From assembly GCF_900101855.1 (NCBI RefSeq), contig NZ_FMVC01000001.1:62001-126000 (forward strand): a stretch of DNA of 64,000 nt. The letters run 5' to 3'. Source of the stretch: Flavobacterium anhuiense. Its GTDB lineage: Bacteria > Bacteroidota > Bacteroidia > Flavobacteriales > Flavobacteriaceae. This document shows, piece by piece, positions 6,889 through 14,281 of this stretch (within the stretch, counting starts at the first letter, position 1; each line of letters begins with the position of its first letter). The notes beneath the pieces are model-generated. The model made no database searches. It was not told the origin of the DNA and saw only the letters and a program-made list of their open reading frames with translations. The translations under genes were made by a program, and so were the position numbers.

Positions 6889-9003
6889 TTATTGTGGTTG
6901 ATGTGCTGCTTTCAACAAATCATTTACCGTTTTTACGGGATTAAAAGTAATCAAAGGAACCGCAACAAAAACGGTTAACCAATTGGCCATCGATCCGTTC
7001 CATAAACCTGGTAATTCGTAGCTTCTCACTGTTTTCCCATCAACACTCTTTTCTACAATAAAACCCGCTTTTTGATCTACAAATTGCAATAAATCGAATT
7101 TTTCGTTTCTGTAGTTTTTTATACCACAAACCAAATCTACAGGATTAAAATGTGTTGCTTCTGATAAAATTGCCTGTTGCTTCTTACTTGTCAAATCTAC
7201 TTGAGAAGTTTCAACAATTTGAAGAGAATTCACTCCTTTATCATTCATTACCCAAAATGGTCCTCCTCCCGGTTCTCCTTCATTTTTCACCATTCCGCAA
7301 ACACGTATTGGTCTATCTAAAAGTTCTTTAATTTTACTTATTTTATTTTCAAAAGTAAATTTACCGAAGTCATTATTCATCTCAACATTTAGCTCTTCTT
7401 TTAAAAATAAAATAATATCTGCTAAATGATTTTCTTTAATTTCATTTTGGTCAATTGCCTTTAAATAAGAAAAAACTTTTTGCTGTATTTCGATTAAAAC
7501 GCCTGCCAGTGCTTTTTTGTATAATGTAATTTTATCAATATGATTCTGAATGACATTATCTATATTTTTAATGAAGATCACATCAGCGTCAAGATCATTT
7601 AGATTTTCAATCAAAGCACCATGTCCACCTGGTCTAAATACTAAATTATCATTTTTATCTTTTACTAATTTGTTTTCCTCATCAATAGTGATTGAGTCTG
7701 TACTTTTATTTTGATAAGAATACCCAATATTAATTTTAACTCCAGCGGGTTCTTCAATTTTTTCTATAACCTCATCAACACCTTTGTAAAACAAATCTTG
7801 GTGAATTTCTGACACAGTAAAATGCAAATTAGACACCTTATTTGAACTAGCATAATGTATGCATTCATTTAAATGCTCTTCAATTGGAGTCGCAATATGT
7901 GTTTCGTACCAGTGAAAAGGCAATACCGCTTTTGGTTTATTAGCGAAGTTGAAATAATCAGGAGATAACAATAATTTTATAAAATAGTAATTCTTGTAAT
8001 CTCGTTCAAGCGTTTCAAAATCAGGATAAATTTCTCTTAATTTTTGATCTATAGCTTTGAAGAAAGGAAACTTATCCATCCCGATGATAAAAATAGCAAG
8101 TTCCTTATCTTTTTTTCTATTGATATAAGCATTGATAGTTTCTTTTTGAATATCAAAATCATTCAAAAACGCATTCAAAAATTTAAACATCCTCGTTGCC
8201 GCTCCAGAAGCAGGAACAAACTTTTTAATTTTTAAGTTTTCTTTCTGTTCATCAAAAAAGACTGCTTTTTCTTCGAACTCATTTTCCGACAAACTTAAAA
8301 TTCCATTAGCGGTTGTGGCCGGACTAACTAAATTACTTTTTGCAATTCCATTGTCAAGGATTTCCAGCTGTTTTAGAATTTTTTCAAAAGGAATTCCCCT
8401 ATCATAAATTTGAACGAAATCTGATGATGTAAATCCTTTTTCTTTAGCAATCGTCAACTCATCAATAATAGCTGTTGCTTTTGCCAAACGTGTTTCTTTG
8501 TCGCCAGATAAGGTTATAAAAGGCTTTTTTGTATCGATTAAAGTTTGTTTAAAAACAGAAAATACCGTCTCTCTTCCTTCTGGGGTATCACGAATATCGT
8601 CTTTCTCCCAAGGAACATCAATATCTGTCAGGAAAAACAAATCATATTCGTGTTTTAGTGCCGCTTCATTTAAAAGCGGGTCACAAAAACCATAATACAT
8701 TTCAGAAAATACTTTGGTCACCATTAAATTGGTATCACAAAACAGGTATTTATTTGCATTTGCCAGTTTCTCGTTTTCCAATGCAGTTTGACCATACGCA
8801 ATTGGCATCATATCATCGGCTACACAAATATGCTTATTCTCCTCCCATTTTTGCTGTAAATAGTCGCGCGCAAACTCAGGAACCCATTCGGTTTCGTAAT
8901 AGTCTGCAAGCTGTTTTGCTAAGGTTGTTTTTCCTGTACTTTCAGGACCAAACAAAGCAATTTTTATGATAGTTGTTTTTTGCTGTCTAAGATCTTTCTC
9001 CAT
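6889..9003 (-). CDS. NadR-like kinase fused to DUF4301
   Basis: A 704-residue cytoplasmic two-domain protein. Residues about 12-190 are a P-loop kinase of the NadR / nicotinamide-riboside-kinase type: Walker A GPESTGKT at 19-26, then VPEFARDYLQQ, CDTNLMVTKVFSE and a segment like FFLTDIDVPWEKDDIRDTPE. Residues from about 200 to the end match DUF4301, with KKFVPASGAATRMFKFL, FRPGGHGALIENLNDLDADV and CGMVKNEGEPGGGPFWV. The glycine-rich segments recall nucleotidyltransferase folds, which is inference. The ATG at 9003 lies inside the 3' end of the PnuC-like gene (40-base overlap), implying translational coupling. The kinase probably phosphorylates the compound imported by that transporter. Confidence 0.85.
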   Translation of the reverse strand: MEKDLRQQKTTIIKIALFGPESTGKTTLAKQLADYYETEWVPEFARDYLQQKWEENKHICVADDMMPIAYGQTALENEKLANANKYLFCDTNLMVTKVFSEMYYGFCDPLLNEAALKHEYDLFFLTDIDVPWEKDDIRDTPEGRETVFSVFKQTLIDTKKPFITLSGDKETRLAKATAIIDELTIAKEKGFTSSDFVQIYDRGIPFEKILKQLEILDNGIAKSNLVSPATTANGILSLSENEFEEKAVFFDEQKENLKIKKFVPASGAATRMFKFLNAFLNDFDIQKETINAYINRKKDKELAIFIIGMDKFPFFKAIDQKLREIYPDFETLERDYKNYYFIKLLLSPDYFNFANKPKAVLPFHWYETHIATPIEEHLNECIHYASSNKVSNLHFTVSEIHQDLFYKGVDEVIEKIEEPAGVKINIGYSYQNKSTDSITIDEENKLVKDKNDNLVFRPGGHGALIENLNDLDADVIFIKNIDNVIQNHIDKITLYKKALAGVLIEIQQKVFSYLKAIDQNEIKENHLADIILFLKEELNVEMNNDFGKFTFENKISKIKELLDRPIRVCGMVKNEGEPGGGPFWVMNDKGVNSLQIVETSQVDLTSKKQQAILSEATHFNPVDLVCGIKNYRNEKFDLLQFVDQKAGFIVEKSVDGKTVRSYELPGLWNGSMANWLTVFVAVPLITFNPVKTVNDLLKAAHQPQ

Positions 9004-9587
9004 TCTAAATAAGCTGAAATAGCCAAAATTGTAAAAATTATATACTGAAGTGACAGCATCCCTAAACCACGATAAGCATAGAGAGGCACAACAATAATAT
9101 CACCAATAATCCAAAGTGTCCAGTTTTCTATTTTTTTTCTGGCCATATACCACATTCCCGCGAAAAATATTCCAGACGAAATCATATCAATATAATTGTC
9201 GGGATGTATTTCGTAATCGAAATATCTATAAATCCCGAAAACTACAAAAACAGTCACAATAAACAGTAAGATTCCAATTATTTTTTCATTAAAATTTGTA
9301 CGGGTAATTGGCAGATTATCATCAACTGGTCCGCCTTTTGCCCAAACGTACCAACCGTAAATACTCATTATTGAAAAATAAGCATTAATAATCATGTCTC
9401 CGATATAACCTGCAACGTAAAGAAGATAAACCGATATTACAGTGGCTATTAATCCTGTTGGATACACCCAGATATTTTCTTTTTTTGCAAACCAAACACT
9501 TAAAATTCCACATACAAAAACCAAAAACTCTAAAGCAATATGCCATAAAGGTGCATTTTTGTAACTATTTAGAAAAAAATCTATCAT
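8964..9587 (-). CDS. PnuC-family vitamin transporter (PnuC or PnuT type)
   Basis: A 207-residue inner-membrane protein with about seven hydrophobic helices and the family signatures YPTGLIATVISVYLLY, MIINAYFSIMSIYGWYVW and WTLWIIGDIIVVPLY. PnuC proteins are facilitated-diffusion transporters for nicotinamide riboside. The PnuT branch carries thiamine and is found in Bacteroidota next to TPP-riboswitch receptors. Here the gene overlaps a NadR-like kinase, which fits metabolic trapping after import. The nearby thiamine receptor (4020-6209) favours thiamine, while the NadR-like kinase would also fit nicotinamide riboside. Sequence alone does not decide this. Confidence 0.88.
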   Translation of the reverse strand: MIDFFLNSYKNAPLWHIALEFLVFVCGILSVWFAKKENIWVYPTGLIATVISVYLLYVAGYIGDMIINAYFSIMSIYGWYVWAKGGPVDDNLPITRTNFNEKIIGILLFIVTVFVVFGIYRYFDYEIHPDNYIDMISSGIFFAGMWYMARKKIENWTLWIIGDIIVVPLYAYRGLGMLSLQYIIFTILAISAYLEWRKILDSKKQLS

Positions 9588-9607
9588 TTAAATGTGGTAT
9601 TTAACAT

Positions 9608-10336
9608 TTATAACTCAAAAAAACGACTGTTATTTTCAAAAGCAGTTCCGATAACAACCAAATCCGCGCCAGCCTTATATGCTTTTTGAATTCCGTGCAA
9701 ATCTACAATTCCTCCTCCAACAATAACAGGAATTTGAATGTTTTGAGCAACAAGCTCAATCATTTTTGTCGGAACAGACTGTTTTGCACCGCTTCCCGCT
9801 TCTAAATAAATCAGTTGATTTCCTAGCATTTCTCCCGCCTGAGCTGTCGCCAAAACCAAATCAAGATTTTCACGACTTAAAGGTTTTGTTTTACTTACAC
9901 GGGCAACGGCAGTTTCGTTACCGCTTTCTATTAAAATATATCCTGTAGAAATAACTTCAAGATTAGTTTTTTTAAGAATTGGGGCGGCTTGAACTTGATA
10001 TTCAATCAAATAATCTGGATTTCGGCCAGACAATAAAGACAGAAACAAAATACCATCGGCTTTTGGTGAAATCTGAGAAGGATCGCCAGGAAATAAAATA
10101 ACTGGTAGATTTGTTTTTTGTTTTAATGCGGTAATTAATTCTTCTAAAATAGTATTCTGAACAACGCTACCTCCAACAAAAATATGAGTTGCAGGCGATT
10201 GGTTAATTTTCTCAATTAAATGATTGATATTTTCCAATACAATTTTATCAGGATCCAAAAGCACTGCCAGTAATTTTTGTCCATTGCTTTTAGCTTCTAA
10301 AATCTGTTGTCTAATAGTGAGAATTTGTTCTTGCAT
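9608..10336 (-). CDS. geranylgeranylglyceryl phosphate synthase family protein (PcrB/GGGPS)
   Basis: A 242-residue TIM-barrel prenyltransferase. The motifs are LLAVLLDPDKI near residues 22-32, HIFVGGSVVQ near 51-60, PVILFPGDPSQIS near 78-90, YLEAGSGA near 177-184, and VIVGGGIVDLHGIQKAYKAGADLVVIGTAFE at the phosphate-binding end (split here only for description). GGGPS joins a C20 or longer prenyl diphosphate to sn-glycerol-1-phosphate. The enzyme is best known from archaeal lipids, but homologues occur in Flavobacteria. What becomes of the ether lipid in this organism is unclear. It starts the minus-strand gene run leading into the PnuC-like transporter, with a 20-base gap. Confidence 0.9.
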   Translation of the reverse strand: MQEQILTIRQQILEAKSNGQKLLAVLLDPDKIVLENINHLIEKINQSPATHIFVGGSVVQNTILEELITALKQKTNLPVILFPGDPSQISPKADGILFLSLLSGRNPDYLIEYQVQAAPILKKTNLEVISTGYILIESGNETAVARVSKTKPLSRENLDLVLATAQAGEMLGNQLIYLEAGSGAKQSVPTKMIELVAQNIQIPVIVGGGIVDLHGIQKAYKAGADLVVIGTAFENNSRFFEL

Positions 10337-10389
10337 ACGGGGTGTAAAAGTAAAAGATTTTTAATGCAGAAGAACTATTTTGAATGAAT

Positions 10390-10397
10390 TATATTTG
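10390..10397 (+). promoter_or_regulatory. -7 element (TATATTTG) of the Crp-family gene
   Basis: TATATTTG matches TAnnTTTG and sits 33 bases before the ATG at 10431. No TTG lies at the standard -33 distance. Confidence 0.45.
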
Positions 10398-10430
10398 TTC
10401 AACGTCTATTGACAATATAAATAACACATT

Positions 10431-11027
10431 ATGATTACAGTTGAATTACTAGAAAAGTATGGAGTTATAAAAAAATCATTTGATAAAAATGATATTATTT
10501 TCGAAGAAGGAAATCTGCCCTTGCATTATTACCAAATTATTTCTGGCGAGGTAAAAATGAGCAATTATAATGATGATGGACGTGAATTTATACAAGGCAT
10601 TTTTTATAACGGGCAATCTTTTGGCGAGCCACCATTATTTTTAAATCAAAAATATCCAGCAAATGCAATTGCTGTAGAAAATACCGAAATTTTTATTCTT
10701 CCAAAAGAAAACTTCATAAAGCTTTTAGAAGATAACCCAAAAGTGAGCATCAAAATAATCGAAAATCTAGCGCAAAGATTGTATTATAAATCGGTTATGG
10801 CAGCAGAAATTTCTACACACGAACCCGAACATCGCGTATTAAAACTGATTGATCACGGAATCGCTTATTTCAATTTTCAAAAAGATAAAAATGGCTATCT
10901 CATAAATTTTACCAGACAACAAATCGGCGATTTAACTGGTTTACGTGTAGAAACGGTTATTAGAACGATAAAAACATTGGAAAAAAAAGGTGAGTTGAAG
11001 ATTATTAACCGAAAAGTATACAGATAA
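10431..11027 (+). CDS. Crp/Fnr family transcriptional regulator
   Basis: A 198-residue regulator with an N-terminal cyclic-nucleotide-binding-like beta barrel (about 15-115; FEEGNLPLHYYQIISGEVKM and GQSFGEPPLFL), a dimerisation helix, and a C-terminal winged helix with TRQQIGDLTGLRVETVIRTI near residues 163-182. The protein contains no cysteine at all, so it cannot bind an FNR-type iron-sulphur cluster. Its signal must be something else, such as haem, a nucleotide or a redox ligand. An inverted repeat of Crp-like form lies just downstream at the correct distance from the next promoter, which suggests that it controls the small membrane protein and the truncated globin. Confidence 0.92.
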   Translation: MITVELLEKYGVIKKSFDKNDIIFEEGNLPLHYYQIISGEVKMSNYNDDGREFIQGIFYNGQSFGEPPLFLNQKYPANAIAVENTEIFILPKENFIKLLEDNPKVSIKIIENLAQRLYYKSVMAAEISTHEPEHRVLKLIDHGIAYFNFQKDKNGYLINFTRQQIGDLTGLRVETVIRTIKTLEKKGELKIINRKVYR

Positions 11028-11038
11028 AAAAAATCTCG

Positions 11039-11060
11039 TTTTATGATTTTAATCATAAAA
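11039..11060. promoter_or_regulatory. perfect palindrome, candidate Crp/Fnr-type operator
   Basis: Half-sites TTTTATGATT (11039-11048) and AATCATAAAA (11051-11060) are separated by TT and are perfectly complementary. The centre lies about 41 bp upstream of the start site predicted from the -7 element at 11080-11087. That is the classic class II activator position for Crp/Fnr proteins. Confidence 0.6.
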
Positions 11061-11079
11061 TGGAGTACTATTGTAGCCG

Positions 11080-11087
11080 TAATTTTG
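11080..11087 (+). promoter_or_regulatory. -7 element (TAATTTTG) before the membrane protein-globin operon
   Basis: TAATTTTG fits TAnnTTTG. No TTG at -33 is seen, which fits a promoter that depends on an activator bound at 11039-11060. Confidence 0.55.
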
Positions 11088-11109
11088 TTGATATAAAAAA
11101 CTGAATATC

Positions 11110-11397
11110 ATGACACTATATCAAACAACATTCGACATTTTCAATAGAAATTATATGGGCTCTGCTGCAATGGCAGTAATCGGACAAAGCTGTTTAGGAG
11201 GCGCTGCGGCTATGTATGTTTTAGCCAACGGAACTTCTATTCCGCAAATGATTCAGCTAGGAATCATTGTTTTAGCTTGCGTTTTCGCAAATACATCTAT
11301 CTTAGCACAAATGAAACACAAAGTAGTTTTCAATCTTATAATGCTAAGTGCATCTTTAAGTTTGTTCTTTATACTTTTGAATAGTTTTATTCTATGA
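11110..11397 (+). CDS. small membrane protein of unknown function
   Basis: A 95-residue protein with three predicted transmembrane helices: about 17-37 (GSAAMAVIGQSCLGGAAAMYV), 48-66 (IQLGIIVLACVFANTSILA) and 72-94 (VFNLIMLSASLSLFFILLNSF). I do not recognise a characterised family. The stop overlaps the start of the truncated globin gene (ATGA), so the two are translationally coupled and probably work together. The predicted Crp/Fnr-type operator lies upstream. A role in oxygen, nitric oxide or respiratory adaptation is only an inference from these neighbours. Confidence 0.8.
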   Translation: MTLYQTTFDIFNRNYMGSAAMAVIGQSCLGGAAAMYVLANGTSIPQMIQLGIIVLACVFANTSILAQMKHKVVFNLIMLSASLSLFFILLNSFIL

Positions 11398-11792
11398 AAA
11401 AACAAATAGAAAATAGAGCCGATGTTTCCTTTTTGGTTCATCAGTTTTATGCTAAAATAAGAGCCGATCGAGAAATCGGCTTTTATTTTAATGAAATGAT
11501 TTCTGATTGGGATGCGCATCTCGAAAAACTGACTGATTTTTGGGAAACTAATCTATTTGGCGTTCGCAAATACAAAGGAAATCCGCATGCTGTTCATAAT
11601 GAAGTTGATGCTCATTTTGATGAAAAAATTACACCAAATGAATTCGGAATCTGGTTAAATCATTGGTTCCAAACCATTGACGAGCATTTTGAAGGAGAAA
11701 ACGCTGAAACACTAAAAAGACGCGCCCGTAAAATGAGTACTTTTCTATACATGAGCATGTTTCAGCACAGACAAAAAGAAAGTGAAGTTTAA
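11394..11792 (+). CDS. group III truncated haemoglobin
   Basis: A 132-residue globin of the TrHb3 type: FLVHQFYAKIRADREIGFYF near residues 13-32, FWETNLFGVRKYKGNPHAVH near 48-67, then a W-rich helix with FGIWLNHWFQTIDEHFEG. The proximal histidine is expected in the NPHAVH segment, and a Phe/Tyr-rich B helix is present. Truncated globins bind haem and are linked with nitric oxide or oxygen chemistry. The start codon overlaps the stop of the small membrane protein, which makes a two-gene operon behind the candidate operator at 11039-11060. Confidence 0.92.
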   Translation: MKKQIENRADVSFLVHQFYAKIRADREIGFYFNEMISDWDAHLEKLTDFWETNLFGVRKYKGNPHAVHNEVDAHFDEKITPNEFGIWLNHWFQTIDEHFEGENAETLKRRARKMSTFLYMSMFQHRQKESEV

Positions 11793-11820
11793 ACTGAAAA
11801 CTGAGACTGAGACTAAAAAT

Positions 11821-12471
11821 CTATTTCTCAAAAGCATAAACCAAAGTAAAAGTTCCATCAAAATTATCAGATTTGACTTCCTGATAATGTACATCAAAAT
11901 CTTTAACTAAATCATCAAAATGAAGACTTGCCTGCGTTTGGGTTTCTCCTAAAGAGAAGTTATTTACATTAATATGATCTTTAAAACTTATACCTTTTTC
12001 ATTTCTTATTTTAAAGATCGCCTCTTTGGCTCCCCAGATTACGGTAAGTTTTTTTATGTATTCTTCTGTAGATTTCGGTTCTAAATACGTGCATTCATAA
12101 TCGGTAAACTTGTCTGCAATTCTCTGGATTTTCTCTCGTTGTAATTCCATGTCAATTCCAACCTTTTCTTTGCTTATAATAATCGCTGCAAAATGGTACG
12201 AATGTGTAATTGAGATATGATTATCACAGTCAAAATACGGTTTTCCGAACTCATCATAATGCAGGTCTTTATCTGTAAAACCCATTTCCTGAATCAGCAT
12301 TCTAACGCTCAAGAAAGCACGCTGATGCATCTGCGACTTCATTCCATCCAATCTACGCTGTGTCTTTTCTTTCAAAATTACTCTGTTATACAATTCCTCA
12401 AAAGATTCGGTTATTTCCCAAATTAAGATTTTAGTAGTTGCATTGAATTGTATGGTCTGAAATAAAGGCAT
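11821..12471 (-). CDS. 4'-phosphopantetheinyl transferase superfamily protein (Sfp type)
   Basis: A 216-residue protein with the two superfamily signatures: VGIDMELQREKI near residues 102-113 (the GVD Mg-binding motif) and VIWGAKEAIFKI near 146-157 (the WxxKEA motif). ISITHSYHF lies just before the first. These enzymes transfer phosphopantetheine from CoA to a carrier-protein serine. The carrier is not in this window. It is transcribed divergently from ahcY, with 295 bases between them. Confidence 0.9.
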   Translation of the reverse strand: MPLFQTIQFNATTKILIWEITESFEELYNRVILKEKTQRRLDGMKSQMHQRAFLSVRMLIQEMGFTDKDLHYDEFGKPYFDCDNHISITHSYHFAAIIISKEKVGIDMELQREKIQRIADKFTDYECTYLEPKSTEEYIKKLTVIWGAKEAIFKIRNEKGISFKDHINVNNFSLGETQTQASLHFDDLVKDFDVHYQEVKSDNFDGTFTLVYAFEK

Positions 12472-12766
12472 TACTTTTTAATTATGAATTATTGGTGGTA
12501 AATTTTAAACCATATAAGCCATTTAAGAAAATATGGCTGGCGGCTTAAAGAATGCATTAGTAAATATAAGCAATTCGCAACAAAGGTAATAGTTTCCGAA
12601 TCTTTTTTAAATGAACTTACATCACTTATACGGTTAAAAACGATTTTTAGATTAACATTCTAGAGATTAAGAAATTAAAGATTTCACAAATCTTACAGAA
12701 ATTAGTAAAATTAAAAACCTATTACGTAAATTTGCAAAAATTTTACAATATACAAATATACTATAA
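12472..12766. other. divergent intergenic region with the ahcY promoter
   Basis: AT-rich DNA between the phosphopantetheinyl transferase and ahcY. The -7-like TAAATTTG at 12727-12734 lies 32 bases before the ahcY ATG and fits TAnnTTTG. I see no SAH riboswitch fold and no ORF. A loosely repeated stretch built on AAGCCATTTAAG lies near 12515-12550. Confidence 0.5.
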
Positions 12767-14083
12767 ATGAGTACTACAACTACGCCTTATGTGGCTTATA
12801 AAGTAAAAGACATTTCTCTAGCGGCTTGGGGAAGAAAAGAAATTGAACTAGCTGAAGCTGAAATGCCAGGTTTGATGGCACTTCGTGCTGAATACAAAGA
12901 CGAACAACCATTAAAAGGTGCTCGTATTGCTGGATGTTTGCACATGACGATTCAAACTGCTGTTTTGATCGAAACTTTAATTGCTCTTGGTGCAGAAGTT
13001 ACTTGGTCTTCTTGTAACATTTTCTCTACTCAGGATCAGGCTGCTGCTGCAATTGCTGCTGCTGGAATTTCTGTGTACGCTTGGAAAGGTTTAAACGAAG
13101 AAGAATTTGACTGGTGTATTGAGCAAACTTTATTCTTTGGCGAAGACAGAAAACCATTGAACATGATTCTTGATGATGGTGGAGATTTAACTAACATGGT
13201 TATTGACCGCTACCCAGAATTGGTTCCTGGAATTAAAGGTCTTTCTGAAGAAACTACAACTGGTGTTCACAGACTTTACGAAAGAGTAAAAGCTGGAACT
13301 TTACCAATGCCTGCAATCAACATTAACGACTCTGTTACTAAATCTAAATTTGATAACAAATACGGATGTAAAGAATCTGCAGTAGACGCTATTCGTCGTG
13401 CAACTGACTTAATGTTAGCTGGAAAAAGAGTAGTTGTTTGCGGATATGGTGATGTTGGAAAAGGAACTGCTGCTTCTTTTAGAGGTGCTGGTTCTATTGT
13501 AACAGTTACTGAAATCGATCCAATTTGTGCTTTACAAGCTGCAATGGACGGTTACGAAGTTAAAAAATTAGATACTGTGATTGCTAATGCTGATATCATC
13601 ATTACAACTACAGGAAATAAAGATATCGTTGTTGGAAGTCATTTCGAAAAAATGAAAGACAAAACTGTTGTTTGTAACATCGGGCACTTTGACAACGAAA
13701 TCGACATGGCTTGGTTAAACAAGAACTACGGTGCTTCTAAAATCGAAATCAAACCTCAGGTTGACAAATATACTATCGCTGGAAAAGATATCATTATCTT
13801 GGCTGAAGGTCGTTTAGTAAACCTTGGTTGTGCTACAGGTCACCCAAGTTTCGTAATGAGTAATTCATTTACAAACCAAACTTTAGCTCAAATCGAATTA
13901 TGGAACAACAGTGCAGCTTACAAAAACGAAGTTTACATGTTACCAAAACATTTAGATGAAAAAGTTGCTGCTTTACACTTAGCTAAATTAGGCGTTGAAT
14001 TAGAAACTTTACGTGAAGATCAAGCGGCTTACATTGGTGTTGAAGTTCAAGGTCCATTCAAACCAGAATACTACAGATATTAA
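12767..14083 (+). CDS. ahcY: adenosylhomocysteinase
   Basis: A 438-residue cytosolic enzyme of the usual bacterial length. It hydrolyses S-adenosylhomocysteine to adenosine and homocysteine in the methyl cycle and uses tightly bound NAD+. Visible signatures are [20 protein letters not shown] near residues 45-65, [43 protein letters not shown], the NAD-binding [17 protein letters not shown], and [17 protein letters not shown]. It ends in the conserved [10 protein letters not shown]. It forms a single-gene unit with its own promoter and a strong terminator. Confidence 0.98.
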   Translation: MSTTTTPYVAYKVKDISLAAWGRKEIELAEAEMPGLMALRAEYKDEQPLKGARIAGCLHMTIQTAVLIETLIALGAEVTWSSCNIFSTQDQAAAAIAAAGISVYAWKGLNEEEFDWCIEQTLFFGEDRKPLNMILDDGGDLTNMVIDRYPELVPGIKGLSEETTTGVHRLYERVKAGTLPMPAININDSVTKSKFDNKYGCKESAVDAIRRATDLMLAGKRVVVCGYGDVGKGTAASFRGAGSIVTVTEIDPICALQAAMDGYEVKKLDTVIANADIIITTTGNKDIVVGSHFEKMKDKTVVCNIGHFDNEIDMAWLNKNYGASKIEIKPQVDKYTIAGKDIIILAEGRLVNLGCATGHPSFVMSNSFTNQTLAQIELWNNSAAYKNEVYMLPKHLDEKVAALHLAKLGVELETLREDQAAYIGVEVQGPFKPEYYRY

Positions 14084-14135
14084 TTGATTTTAGATTGAAG
14101 ATTTCTGATTTTAGATTTCTTTAATTACATATTTC

Positions 14136-14168
14136 AAACCCGACAGGTTTTAAAACTTGTCGGGTTTT
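14136..14168 (+). terminator. ahcY intrinsic terminator
   Basis: Stem AAACCCGACA (14136-14145) with TGTCGGGTTT (14158-14167), an inner GTTTTAAAAC that can extend the hairpin, and a following T-rich tract. Confidence 0.88.
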
Positions 14169-14281
14169 GTTTTTAACAGTCAAAAAAGATTTCTATAAAA
14201 AATTTACTTTGTAAAGAATAACTCCTTAATTTTAGTAATTAAAATAAGTTACTATTTCTCAACTACATAAACACTGTAATC

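Noticed and set aside
12472..12766. SAH riboswitch before ahcY
   Set aside because: None of the conserved SAH aptamer segments is visible. Only a promoter-like element was found.
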